Source: AP-15 sp963738185 (GTDB taxonomy: Bacteria; Pseudomonadota; Alphaproteobacteria; ATCC43930; CGMCC-115725). Taken from it: a stretch of 64,000 nucleotides of DNA. Shown piece after piece: positions 27,594 through 37,530 of the stretch. The number at the start of each line of letters is the position of its first letter. Positions within the stretch are counted from its first letter, which is position 1. Position numbers and translations under genes: made by a program. The DNA is taken from assembly GCA_963738185.1 (NCBI GenBank), contig CAVTVA010000003.1, positions 310,001 through 374,000 on the forward strand, written 5' to 3'. The notes beneath the pieces are model-generated. The model was not told the DNA's origin. It saw only the letters and a program-made list of their open reading frames with translations, and made no database searches.

Positions 27594-29383
27594 CGAGGGC
27601 TCCGGGCTGGCGGTCGAGAGCGGCGGCGCCGAACAGCGCCTGGCCGGTCTCGGCGTGTCCCCGGGCATCGCCATCGGCCCGGCCTATGTCGGCGACGGCG
27701 GCGATCTTCCGGTGCATGAGAGCCATATCCCGGAAACCGAGATCGCGGCCGAGCGCGGCCGCTTTGCCGAGGCGGTCGCCGTTTCGCTGAAACAATTGCG
27801 CAAAATCAAGGCCAAAGCCTCGAGCCTTCCCGAATCCGCCGCCGAGGAGATCGGCTATCTGCTCGATGCGCATCTGGCGATGCTGTCGAAGTCGCGCCTG
27901 GTGCGCGGCGTCGACGAGCGCATCGGGCGCAACCGGATCAATGCCGAGCGCGCGGTCGAGATCGAGATCGACGAGATCGCCCGCAGCTTCGCGGCGATGC
28001 GCGACCCGTATCTGGCGGGCCGGATCGAGGATATTCGCGTCGTCGGCACGCGGCTGATCCGCAACTTGATCAAAAAGCCATATGTCGCCTTTTCGGGCGT
28101 GCCGGAGGGGGCGGTCATCCTCGCCGACGAGCTGACCCCGGCCGATACCGCGCTGATGGACCCGCGCCGGATCGCCGGCTTTGCCACCCAGTTCGGCGGC
28201 GCCGACAGCCACACCGCGATCGTCGCGCGCGCGCTCGGGCTGCCGGCGGTGCTGGCGGTCCCGACCCTGGTGGCGCATGCGCGCGCCGACGCGACCGTGG
28301 TGATCGACGGCGCCGAGGGCACCGTGATCATCGACCCGTCGGCCGAGACGATCGGCGATTACCAGGCGCGCCGCGACCTCCTGACGCGCGAGCGGCGCCA
28401 CCTGACCCGGCTGCGCCGATTGCCGGCGGCGACCCGCGACGGGGTCGAGATCACCTTGGAAGCCAATCTCGAATTGCCGGTCGAGCTCGACCAGGCCGCG
28501 GCCAACGGGGCGATGGGGCTGGGCCTGGTACGCTCCGAATTTCTTTATATGAACCGCGACGATCTGCCGGGCGAGGACGAGCAGTACGCGGTGTTCTCGG
28601 CGCTGGTGCGCGGCATGCAAGGCAAGCCCGTCACCGTGCGCACCTTCGATCTCGGCGGCGACAAGCTCGCCCGTTCGCTCGCCGACCATTTTGCCCCGGC
28701 CGACAACCCCGCGCTCGGCCTGCGCGCGATCCGACTCTCGCTGCAGGACCGCCGCCTGCTCGACCCGCAGCTGGCGGCGATGCTGCGCGCCGCCGCCGAG
28801 GGGCCGCTGCGCATCCTGTTGCCGATGATCTCGACGCCGGGCGAGCTGCGCCAGGTGCGCGAGGCGATGGAGCAGGTCGCCCGCCGGCTGCGACGCCGCG
28901 GCATGGCGCTGCCCAAGCCATTGCCGCCATTGGGCGCGATGATCGAGGTGCCGGGGGCGGCGCTTGGCCGCCGACGCGCTCGCCGCCGAAGCCGATTTCT
29001 TTGCGATCGGCACCAACGACCTCATTCAATACACCCTGGCGATCGACCGCAGCGACGAGCAGGTGGCGCATCTCTACAACCCGCTGCACCCGGCGGTGCT
29101 GCGGCTCATCCAATTTGCGATCGAGGCGGCGTTGCGCCGCGCCATGCCGATCAGCCTGTGCGGCGAGATGGCCGGCGAGCCGCGGTTTACCGCACTGCTG
29201 CTCGGCCTCGGGCTGCGCAACCTGTCGATGGCGCCGCGCAACATCCCGCGGGTCAAGCAGCGCATCCGCTCCCTCGACATGGTCGCCGCCACCCGCCGCG
29301 CCCGCGCCATCATGGACCAATCCGATTCAGGCCGCATCGCCGCCCTCCTCGACGACTTCAACACCATCGCCTGGCCGCATTAG
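27583..29383 (+). CDS. ptsI: PTS enzyme I, frame broken near 28969
   Basis: Enzyme I phosphorylates HPr with phosphoenolpyruvate. The protein of about 599 residues contains the phospho-His in FGGADSHTAIVARALGLP (His210), LVRSEFLYMNR, TFDLGGDK, and after the break FFAIGTNDLIQYTLAIDR and ISLCGEMAGEP with the catalytic Cys. There is no GAF domain, so this is PtsI and not PtsP-Ntr. Between MIEVPGAAL and AADALAAEADFF one extra base near 28966-28971 shifts the frame; both halves are perfectly conserved. Confidence 0.92.
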
Positions 29384-29530
29384 CAGGCGGGTGCGGGGCG
29401 CGCCATCTGACCGTCGATGGTGATTTGAGGTCCCCCGCGCGCGTCGTGGTGCTATATGTGGTGCGTAAATAAACCACCGCCCGCCAGCCGCTCGGGTAGT
29501 TGCGCGGCGGTGTCGGGAGAGGCGGGGCGC

Positions 29531-31517
29531 GTGAGCAACGGCGACCTGAACTGGATCACCAACTTTATCTGGGGGATCGCCGACGACGTGCTGCGCGACC
29601 TCTATGTGCGCGGCAAATACCGTGACGTGATCCTGCCGATGACCGTGCTGCGCCGGCTCGACGCGGTGCTCGAAACGACCAAATCGGCTGTCGTTGCGGA
29701 GAGGGCGAGGCTCGACGGGCTGGGATTGACCAGCCAGGACTCCTTCCTGCGGTGCGCCGCAGCCCAAGCCTTTTACAACACGTCGCGGTTTACCCTGCGC
29801 GATCTGCGCGCCCGCGCCAGCCAGCAGCAGCTGAGGGCCGATTTCGAATCCTATCTCGACGGCTTCTCGCCCAACGTCCAGGAAATCCTCGACTGCTTCG
29901 AGTTCCGCAACCAGATCCCCCGGCTGTCGCGGGCCGATGCGCTCGGCACGTTGATCGAAAAATTCCTCGATCCCACGATCAACCTCAGCCCGGAGCCGGT
30001 CCGCAGCGCCGACGGCTCCGTCCGCCAGCCGGGGCTCGACAACCACGCGATGGGCACAATCTTCGAGGAGCTGGTGCGCCGCTTCAACGAGGAGAACAAC
30101 GAGGAGGCGGGCGAGCACTGGACCCCGCGCGATGCGGTCAGGCTGATGGCCCGGCTCGTGCTGTTGCCGGTCGCCGACCAGATCCAATCGGGGACCTATC
30201 TCCTTTATGACGGCGCCTGCGGCACCGGGGGCATGCTGACCGTCGCCGAGGAAATCCTGAACGACCTTGCCGCGGCCCGCAGCAAGGAGGTCGCAGCGCA
30301 CCTCTACGGCCAAGAGGTCAACGCTGAAACCTATGCCATCGCCAAAGCCGATTTCCTGCTCAAGGGCGAGGGGGTCGAGGCCGAAAACCTGAAAGGCGGC
30401 CCGCAGTGGTCCACCTTGGCCAACGATGCGTTCCCGACGCACGAGTTCGACTTCATGCTGTCGAACCCGCCCTATGGCAAAAGCTGGAAGAGCGATCAGG
30501 AGCGCATGGGCGGCAAGGCCGGCATCCGCGACCCGCGCTTTATCGTCGAGCACGCGGGCGACCCCGAATACAGCCTCGTCACCCGCTCCAGCGACGGGCA
30601 GATGATGTTCCTGGCGAACCTCTTGTCCAAGATGAAGCGCGCCAGCCCGCTCGGCAGCCGCCTCGCCGAGGTGCACAACGGCTCCTCGCTGTTCACCGGC
30701 GACGCCGGCCAGGGCGAGAGCAACATCCGCCGCTGGATCATCGAGAACGACTGGCTCGAAGCCATCGTCGCCCTGCCGCTCAACATGTTCTACAACACCG
30801 GCATCGCGACCTACGTTTGGGTGCTGACCAACCGCAAGCCCGCGCCCCGCCGGGGAAGGGTGCAGCTGATCGACGCAACCCAATGGTTCCGGCCATTGCG
30901 CAAGAACCTCGGCAAGAAAAACTGCGAGCTGTCCGAGGACGACATCGCCCGCATCTGCGATGTATTCCTGCGCTTCGAGGAAACCGAGCAATGCAAGATC
31001 TTCGACAACGCCGAATTCGGCTATTGGAAGGTCACCGTCGAACGCCCGTTGCGCGCGTCCGGCATCGACCCGCATCGCGCCCACAGCCCCAAGGAGATCA
31101 AAGCGCTAAAGGACAGCGGCCGGATCGTCGAGGACGGCGCGCCGGTGATCCGTCGCATCCACCAGCCGGGCAAGTCCGCGCCCGACCAGCTGCGCGGCCG
31201 GTTCCAGGTCGAGATCGGCGCGAGGGCTTGCGTCGTCGAGTACGAGCCCGACAGCGAATTGCGCGACACCGAGACCGTGCCATTGACCGAGCCCGGCGGC
31301 GTCGAAGCCTTCATCCGCCGCGAGGTCTTGCCGCATGCTCCCGATGCCTGGATCGACGAGGCCAAGACCGCGATCGGCTACGAGATCAGCTTCTGCCCGC
31401 TATTTCTACAAGCCGCAGCCATTGCGCTCGCTCGCCGAGATCCGCGCCGACATCCTCGCGGTTGAGAGGGAAACCGAAGGCCTGATGGTCGCCATCCTCG
31501 GCGCCGGCGCGCGATGA
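29531..31517 (+). CDS. hsdM: Type I restriction-modification methyltransferase HsdM, frame broken near 31395
   Basis: This N6-adenine methyltransferase is the M subunit of a type I system. It has an N-terminal helical domain (DLNWITNFIWGIADDVLRDLY), the SAM-binding DGACGTGGMLT and the catalytic NPPY motif in FMLSNPPYGKSW. A GTG start at 29531 follows GGGAGAGGCGG. The last 40 codons (RYFYKPQPLRSLAEIRADIL) are in a shifted frame; one extra base near 31395 accounts for this. The corrected stop at 31515-31517 overlaps the hsdS start ATG, as usual. About 661 residues. Confidence 0.92.
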
Positions 31518-32954
31518 TCGACGGGCTGAAGCCTTATCCGGGGACGAAGGGCACGGGTCTCTCGTGGGTGCCAACGCTTCCGGCGCATTGGGAAGTCCGT
31601 CGGGCCTAAGCAGTCCTTTCGCGAGGTGGACGAGCGCTCGGAAGGAGGTGATGAGGAGCTACTATCCGTGTCGCACAAGACCGGGGTGACGCCGCGCAGC
31701 CAGAAGAACGTCACTATGATTCATGGCCGAGAGTTATGAGGGCCACAAAGTATGCCGACCTGGCGATGTCGCCGTAAACACCATGTGGGCATGGATGGCG
31801 GCCATCGCGTTAGCCGAGACCTCGGCATCGTGAGCCCGTCCTTCGGCGTTTATCGCCCGCGACTGAGCGAAACGTTTGCTCCCCGTTTTCTCGACTACCT
31901 CCTGCGAACCGACGCCTATCGAGCCGAATACCTCCGAAGCTCACGCGGCATCACTACATCGCGTCTTCGGCTTTATCCCGAGGATTTCCTCGATACACCT
32001 CTCGTAGAGCCACCCTCGGAGGAGCAACGGCTCATCGTCCGCTTCCTTGACGCCCACGGCACGCTGACCGCCCGGCTGATCCGCGCGAAGCAGCGGCTGA
32101 TCAAGCTCCTCGAAGAACAGAAGCAGGCGATTATCCACCGCGCCGTCACCCGCGGTCTCGACGCGAATGTCCGCCTCAAACCCTCCGGCATCCCGTGGCT
32201 CGGCGACATCCCCGCGGATTGGGAGGTTCGTCGATTAAGAAATGTAGCTGACGTTCGTGTTAGTAATGTAGACAAGAAATCTTACGATGGACAACTACCG
32301 ATTCGACTTTGCAATTACGTTGACGTCTATAAGAATGATGAAATTGATGAAAATACGGATTTCATGCACGCTACCGCGTCAGCGCCTGAGGTTCAGCGTT
32401 TTCGTATCCAAGCAGGCGATGTCGTCATCACCAAAGACTCCGAGGATTGGAGAGATATCGGGGTCCCGTCCTACGTTTCCATCGAGACCTTGGATCTTGT
32501 CTGCGGATATCATCTCGCGCTTTTGCGGCCAATCGCAGAAGTTGTGAGAGGGCGTTTTTTGTATTGGCAACTTCTCGGAGCGGCCACCCGCTGGCAGTTC
32601 AGCGTTGCCGCTAACGGGGTAACCAGGTACGGCCTTTCGAATGGTGCGATCAAAGAACTGTTTCTAGTCATGCCGCCTTTGCCGACCCAGCTACGGCTGG
32701 CCTCGCACCTCGACGATGTGGCGCGCGATATTCGAGTCGCACAACGTGAGTTACAGCGCGAAATCGTGCTCCTCCGCGAATTCCGCACGCGCCTCATTGC
32801 CGACGTGGTGACCGGCCGGCTCGATGTGCGCGCGGCGGGTGCGGCGCTGCCCGAGGCGGGCGGGGAGACTGAGCCGCGCGGCGAAGCGGAAGACATGAGT
32901 GACGAGCCGATCGAGGACGCGGAGGAGCCCGACCGCGAAGAGGAGGCGGCATGA
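31514..32954 (+). CDS. hsdS: Type I restriction specificity subunit HsdS, three single-base frame breaks in the first half
   Basis: HsdS carries two target-recognition domains and two conserved spacer helices. The start (LKPYPGTKGTGLSWVPTLPA) overlaps hsdM. The first recognition domain can be read through only by correcting an extra base near 31607, another near 31719 and a missing base near 31807. The corrected path contains SVSHKTGVTPRSQKNV, MAESYEGHKVCRPGDVAV, VNTMWAWMA and VSRDLGIVSPSFGVYRPR, all conserved in HsdS. The second half is intact (SGIPWLGDIPADWEVRRL onward) and its recognition domain is visibly AT-rich. The protein ends in a highly acidic tail. Confidence 0.82.
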
Positions 32955-35950
32955 CCACCGACACGTCGGAGAGGGGGCTCGAAGCGCTGATCGCGGCGCA
33001 GATGACCGGCCGGGCGGCGGCGTCGCCGCAAGCGGCCGGGTTCGCCGAGGAGCCGGAGCCGTTTGTCGGGCTGCAAAATTGGCTCGCCGGCGACCCCGAG
33101 GATTACGACCGCGGCTGGAGCGTCGATCTCGTCCAGCTAAACGCCTTTGTCATAGCGACCCAGCCGCCACTCGCCGCGGCTTTGGAGCTCGGCGCCGACA
33201 CCCCTACGCGGCAGAAATTCCTCGCCCGGCTGCAGGGCGAGATCGCCAAACGCGGCGTCATCGACGTGCTGCGCAAGGGCTTGAGGCACGGGCCGCACGA
33301 GATCACGATGTTCTACGGCTCGCCCTCGCCCGGCAATCCGGCAGCGGCCGAGCGTTTCGCGCAAAACCGGTTTTCGGTGACCCGGCAGCTGCGCTACAGC
33401 GAGGCGAACGCCAACGCGCTCGACCTCGCGCTGTTCGTCAACGGCCTGCCGATCGCGACCTTCGAGCTGAAAAACAGCCTGACCAAACAGGCCGTCAAGG
33501 ACGCGATCGAGCAGTACAAGCGCGACCGCGACCCGCGCGACAAATTGTTCGAGTTTGGCCGCTGCATCGCTCATTTCGCAGTCGACGACCGCGAGGTGCG
33601 ATTCTGCACCCGGCTCGCCGGCAAAGCCTCGTGGTTTCTGCCGTTCAACAAGGGCTGGAACGACGGGGCGGGCAATCCGCCGAACCCCGCCGGGCTCGCC
33701 ACCGACTATTTATGGAAGGACATCCTCACCCCCTCCAGCCTCGCCGACATCATCGAGAATTACGCCCAGATCGCGACCAAAAAGGACCAGAAGACCGGCA
33801 AAGTGAAGCGCGACCAGCTATTCCCGCGCTACCATCAGCTCGATGTCGTGCGCAAATTGCTGGCCGATGCTGGCGCGCACGGCGCCGGCCGCCGCTACCT
33901 GGTCCAGCACTCGGCCGGGTCGGGCAAATCGAACTCGATCGCCTGGCTCGCCCATCAGCTGATCGGGCTCACGGCAGACGGGCGGCAGGTGTTCGATTCG
34001 ATCATCGTCGTGACCGACCGGCGCCTCCTCGATCAGCAGCTCCGCGACGCGATCCGGCAGTCAGCCCAGATCGCCGCCACGATCGGGCATGCCGAACATT
34101 CGGGTGATCTGCGCCGCTTTATCGAGAGCGGCAAAAAGATCATCATCACCACCGTCCAGAAATTCCCGTTCATCCTCGACGACATCGGCGGCCAGCACCG
34201 CGACCGCAGTTTTGCGATCATCATCGACGAGGCGCATTCGAGCCAGGGCGGCAAGGCGGCAGCGGCGATTAACATGGCGCTCTCCGCGATCGGCGGGGAA
34301 GACGAGGAAGAGGCGCCGGAAGACCGGATCAACCGCATCATGGAGGCGCGCAAGCTGTTGCCCAATGCAAGCTATTTCGCCTTTACTGCAACGCCAAAAA
34401 ACAAAACCTTGGAGATTTTCGGCGAGCCGTTCCCGGTGGACGGCCGAACCGGTCACCGCGCATTCCATCGCTACACGATGAAGCAGGCGATCGAGGAAGG
34501 CTTCATCCTCGATGTGCTGAGCAGCTATACCCCGGTCGAAAGCTATTATCGGCTGGTCAAGACGGTTGACGCCGACCCAGAATTCGACACCAAGCGGGCG
34601 AAGAAAAAGCTGCGCCATTATGTCGAGAGCCACGACCACGCGATCCGGCTCAAGGCCGAGATCATGGTCGACCACTTCCACGAGCAGGTGATCGGCCTCG
34701 GCAAGATCGGCGGGCAGGCCCGCGCTATGGTCGTCACCTCCGGGATCGCGCGCGCGATTCAATATTTTCATGCGATCGGCGCTTACCTGGAGGAGCGCAA
34801 AAGCCCTTATCGGGCGATCGTTGCCTTCTCCGGCGAGCATGAATACGGCGACGCCAAGGTCACCGAAGCGATGCTCAACCGGTTCGCGTCGCGGGACATC
34901 CCCGACAATTTCGAAACCGAGCCCTACCGGTTTCTGATTTGCGCCGACAAGTTCCAGACCGGCTATGACCAGCCGCTGCTGCACACGATGTATGTCGACA
35001 AGCCATTGTCGGGGATTAAGGCGGTGCAGACCTTGTCGCGGCTCAACCGCGCGCACCCGCAAAAGCACGATGTCTTCGTGCTCGACTTCATCAACGACAG
35101 CGAGACGATCCGCGCGGCGTTCGATACCTATTACCGGACGACGATCCTCAGCGACGAAACCGACCCGAACAAATTGCACGATCTCGCGGCGGCGCTCGAT
35201 GCCCATCAGGTCTATGATGAGGCGCAGGTGGCTGAGCTCGCCGCGCTTTACCTTGCTGGCGCCGACCGGGACCGCCTCGACCCGATCCTCGATGTTTGCG
35301 TGGCGGCTTATAACGAGCAGCTCGACGAGGACGCGCAAGTAGATTTCAAAGGCAAGGCCAAGACGTTTACGCGAACCTATGGCTTTCTCGCCACGATCCT
35401 GCCCTATACTGATGCCCGATCGGAGAGGCTGTCGATTTTTCTGAATTTCCTCGTTCCCAAATTGCCCGCCCCCAAGGAGGAGGATTTGTCGAGGGGCATG
35501 CTTGAGGCGATCGATATGGACAGCTACCGCGCCGAGAAACGAGCCGTGCAGCAAATTCAGCTTGCCGATGCCGACGCGATGGTCGAGCCGCTGCCGGCCG
35601 GTGGTGGTGGCAGCATGCCCGAGCCCGAATTGGATTTGTTGTCCAACATCCTAAAGACGTTCAACGATCAGTGGGGAAATATCGCTTGGTCCGACGAGGA
35701 TCGCGTCCGGTATGCGATAACCAAAGGGATCCCGCAGGGGATCGCCGCCGATCCCGCCTATCTGAACGCGAGCCGATATTCAGATCGGCAGAATGCTCGC
35801 ATCGAGCTGGACAAGGCGTTCGATCGCGTCCTCGCCGGGCTGATGAACGACGACATCAAGCTGTTCCGGCTGTTCAGCGACAACCCGAGCCTCAGGCGCT
35901 CATTAGCGGACGCCGTGTTCGAAAGAACCTACCGACAGCCCGGGCCGTGA
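32951..35950 (+). CDS. hsdR: Type I restriction endonuclease HsdR
   Basis: This is the motor and nuclease subunit, 999 residues and intact. The N-terminal nuclease region has FELKNSLTKQ (the ExK part of a PD-(D/E)XK site). Superfamily 2 helicase motifs follow: Walker A in QHSAGSGKSNSIAW, IIIDEAHSSQGG (DEAH), SYFAFTATPKNKT and the QTLSRLNRAHPQK block (motif VI). The start overlaps hsdS as ATGA, giving the operon order M-S-R. With HsdM and HsdS it would cut unmodified foreign DNA, if those two genes are functional. Confidence 0.95.
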   Translation: MTTDTSERGLEALIAAQMTGRAAASPQAAGFAEEPEPFVGLQNWLAGDPEDYDRGWSVDLVQLNAFVIATQPPLAAALELGADTPTRQKFLARLQGEIAKRGVIDVLRKGLRHGPHEITMFYGSPSPGNPAAAERFAQNRFSVTRQLRYSEANANALDLALFVNGLPIATFELKNSLTKQAVKDAIEQYKRDRDPRDKLFEFGRCIAHFAVDDREVRFCTRLAGKASWFLPFNKGWNDGAGNPPNPAGLATDYLWKDILTPSSLADIIENYAQIATKKDQKTGKVKRDQLFPRYHQLDVVRKLLADAGAHGAGRRYLVQHSAGSGKSNSIAWLAHQLIGLTADGRQVFDSIIVVTDRRLLDQQLRDAIRQSAQIAATIGHAEHSGDLRRFIESGKKIIITTVQKFPFILDDIGGQHRDRSFAIIIDEAHSSQGGKAAAAINMALSAIGGEDEEEAPEDRINRIMEARKLLPNASYFAFTATPKNKTLEIFGEPFPVDGRTGHRAFHRYTMKQAIEEGFILDVLSSYTPVESYYRLVKTVDADPEFDTKRAKKKLRHYVESHDHAIRLKAEIMVDHFHEQVIGLGKIGGQARAMVVTSGIARAIQYFHAIGAYLEERKSPYRAIVAFSGEHEYGDAKVTEAMLNRFASRDIPDNFETEPYRFLICADKFQTGYDQPLLHTMYVDKPLSGIKAVQTLSRLNRAHPQKHDVFVLDFINDSETIRAAFDTYYRTTILSDETDPNKLHDLAAALDAHQVYDEAQVAELAALYLAGADRDRLDPILDVCVAAYNEQLDEDAQVDFKGKAKTFTRTYGFLATILPYTDARSERLSIFLNFLVPKLPAPKEEDLSRGMLEAIDMDSYRAEKRAVQQIQLADADAMVEPLPAGGGGSMPEPELDLLSNILKTFNDQWGNIAWSDEDRVRYAITKGIPQGIAADPAYLNASRYSDRQNARIELDKAFDRVLAGLMNDDIKLFRLFSDNPSLRRSLADAVFERTYRQPGP

Positions 35951-36075
35951 CGGCCGGCTCTGCCCAATTCCCGAAATTTGTCCGCAGGCCGCGCCTTACG
36001 CGATCCGTTGGGCGGCCGACATGCGGACATTAAGGGTGGACTTCGCGGCGATTTTCGTGCGAGGGCCGAGGACGC

Positions 36076-36555
36076 TCAGGGTTTGGCGGCGGCGCGGGTT
36101 GGGTGGGCGGTGTAGAGCGAGACGGTGGAGAGGCCCATCTTGGCGCTGGCGTCTTTGATCTGCCGGCTGTAGGCGACGTAGATCAGAGTGTTGTTCTGCT
36201 GATCGTAGATGCGGCGCACCGCGATCGACTTGAAGAACAGGCTCAGCTTTTGCGAGAACACCTCCTCGCCCTTGGGGCCGAGCGCGATGTTGCCGATCGT
36301 GATCGGCCCGGTCTGGGCGCACGAGATCGCGCTGTTCGACGGGTTCTCAAACCAGTGCCCCTTGGTCATCCGGTCGATCACGCTGCGGTCGAAATGGACG
36401 ATGTGGCAGGTGACGCCAGCGACCTGCGGGTCGGCGAAGGCCTCGACCACCATGCCGTTGCCGGTCCAGTCGTTGCTGAAATGGCCGACCTGGCCGGCCT
36501 TCGCCGCGGCGGCGGCGAAGCAAAATAATGCTGTCAAAGAGATGCAGCGCCACAT
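36076..36555 (-). CDS. creA: CreA family protein
   Basis: This 159-residue exported protein has a signal peptide (MWRCISLTALFCFAAAAAKA) and the CreA sequence pattern: VGHFSNDWTGNGMVVEAFADP, GVTCHIVHFDRS, NPSNSAISCAQTGPI and FKSIAVRRIYDQQNNTLIYVAYSRQ. Two conserved Cys could form a disulphide. The function of CreA is unknown in any organism I can name. It is transcribed away from the PEP-CTERM gene, and the boxes described at 36646-36746 lie in the shared upstream region. Confidence 0.9.
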   Translation of the reverse strand: MWRCISLTALFCFAAAAAKAGQVGHFSNDWTGNGMVVEAFADPQVAGVTCHIVHFDRSVIDRMTKGHWFENPSNSAISCAQTGPITIGNIALGPKGEEVFSQKLSLFFKSIAVRRIYDQQNNTLIYVAYSRQIKDASAKMGLSTVSLYTAHPTRAAAKP

Positions 36556-36645
36556 TCTAGCGACCCCGGCAACGCGATTTGAAACGAGAGTGCCGGTTGG
36601 GCGGGCGCGAGGGAAGAGTGGAAATTCCGGTGCGGATTGCCACGC

Positions 36646-36746
36646 GTCGGAAAATTTTACAACCAGTCAGGCGTAAATCCTTGATCCTGTTCAATCTTGC
36701 AAACACTGCGGCGTGATTTGGCCCGTTCTGTCGGGAAATTTTACAA
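36646..36746. promoter_or_regulatory. Pair of near-identical upstream boxes for the PEP-CTERM gene
   Basis: Two 17-bp boxes, GTCGGAAAATTTTACAA at 36646-36662 and GTCGGGAAATTTTACAA at 36730-36746, differ at one base. They lie in the same orientation exactly 84 bp apart, eight helical turns. They fall at about -179 to -163 and -95 to -79 relative to the predicted sigma-54 start site, the usual range for enhancer sites. A PrsR-like activator is the natural candidate, because PrsK/PrsR systems accompany PEP-CTERM sorting. That link is inference. Confidence 0.72.
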
Positions 36747-36798
36747 ACAATGCCGGTCGAAAACGCGCGAAACGGCGGAAACGGCCGCCTTGCGCCGC

Positions 36799-36814
36799 TG
36801 GCACGGGATTTGCT
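36799..36814 (+). promoter_or_regulatory. Sigma-54 (RpoN) promoter
   Basis: TGGCACG-GGAT-TTGCT matches the sigma-54 consensus TGGCACG-N4-TTGCW at every position, with the -24 GG and -12 GC correctly spaced. The predicted start site is near 36825. A TTGGAGAG ribosome binding site and the PEP-CTERM start codon at 36849 follow. Confidence 0.85.
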
Positions 36815-36848
36815 CACCACTTTCGATTGCCAATTGGAGAGCACTTTA

Positions 36849-37485
36849 ATGCATCAACCGAACGCGCTGCTGCCGGCATCGATGCTGGCGATCGCGGCCA
36901 TGATTGCCTTGGCGGCGCCGTCGCGGGCCATGCCGATCACCTTTACCGAGCAGGTCAGCGGGTCCGGTCAAATCGGCAGCTTTTCCTATTCCGGGCCCAA
37001 CATCGTGCTGACCATGCCTGGCGACCCCGCGAGCCTCGCGGGCGAACCGCCTCTGTTCGTCAATCCCGGGAGCGTGACGGCCAAGATCGGGACCCGTCTT
37101 TCCGAAACCTTCACCGTTTCCACCGAGGTCGGCAACAACAGCAGCACTAATAGCAGCTAATAGCAATAATGACCACAACAGCAGCAGCCCGAGCGGCGTC
37201 ATTGGCGACCCGGGGGGTTCGCAGCCGGTGTCGGACGCGCTTAACGGCGCGCTCGATCTCCACAACCTGGACCCCACGACCGGAACATCGTCCGGCGCCG
37301 GGGGGCTCAGTTCGTCTTCGGCAGCCGTGGGCTTCATTGAACCGAGCTCGACGGTGAGCCAGGATGCCTTGACCGCGCCGCTGGTCGCGGCCGTTCCGGA
37401 GCCGGGATCGCTGGCCCTGCTCGGCGCCGGCCTGGTCGGCTTTGGCCTGACCCGCCGCAACCGCGCGCGACGCCAGGCGGTCTGA
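36849..37485 (+). CDS. PEP-CTERM sorted surface/extracellular protein, frame broken near 37158
   Basis: This protein of about 211 residues has a signal peptide (MHQPNALLPASMLAIAAMIALAAPSRA), a beta-rich region, an Asn/Ser-rich stretch around residues 97-122, and a C-terminal PEP-CTERM signal: VPEPGSLALLGAGLVGFGLTRR followed by basic residues. Such tails are processed by an exosortase, which must be encoded elsewhere. An extra T near 37158 creates tandem TAA TAG stops inside the Asn/Ser tract; removing it joins the two frames. It is preceded by a sigma-54 promoter. The specific function is unknown. Confidence 0.83.
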
Positions 37486-37530
37486 CGCGCTCGGGCTGCG
37501 CCGACCGTGCGCGCCGACCGTTAGCGAGGC

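Noticed and set aside
27583..29383. PtsP (nitrogen PTS enzyme I)
   Set aside because: There is no N-terminal GAF domain, and the neighbouring mannose-type EIIA and HPr fit the ordinary alphaproteobacterial PtsI arrangement.
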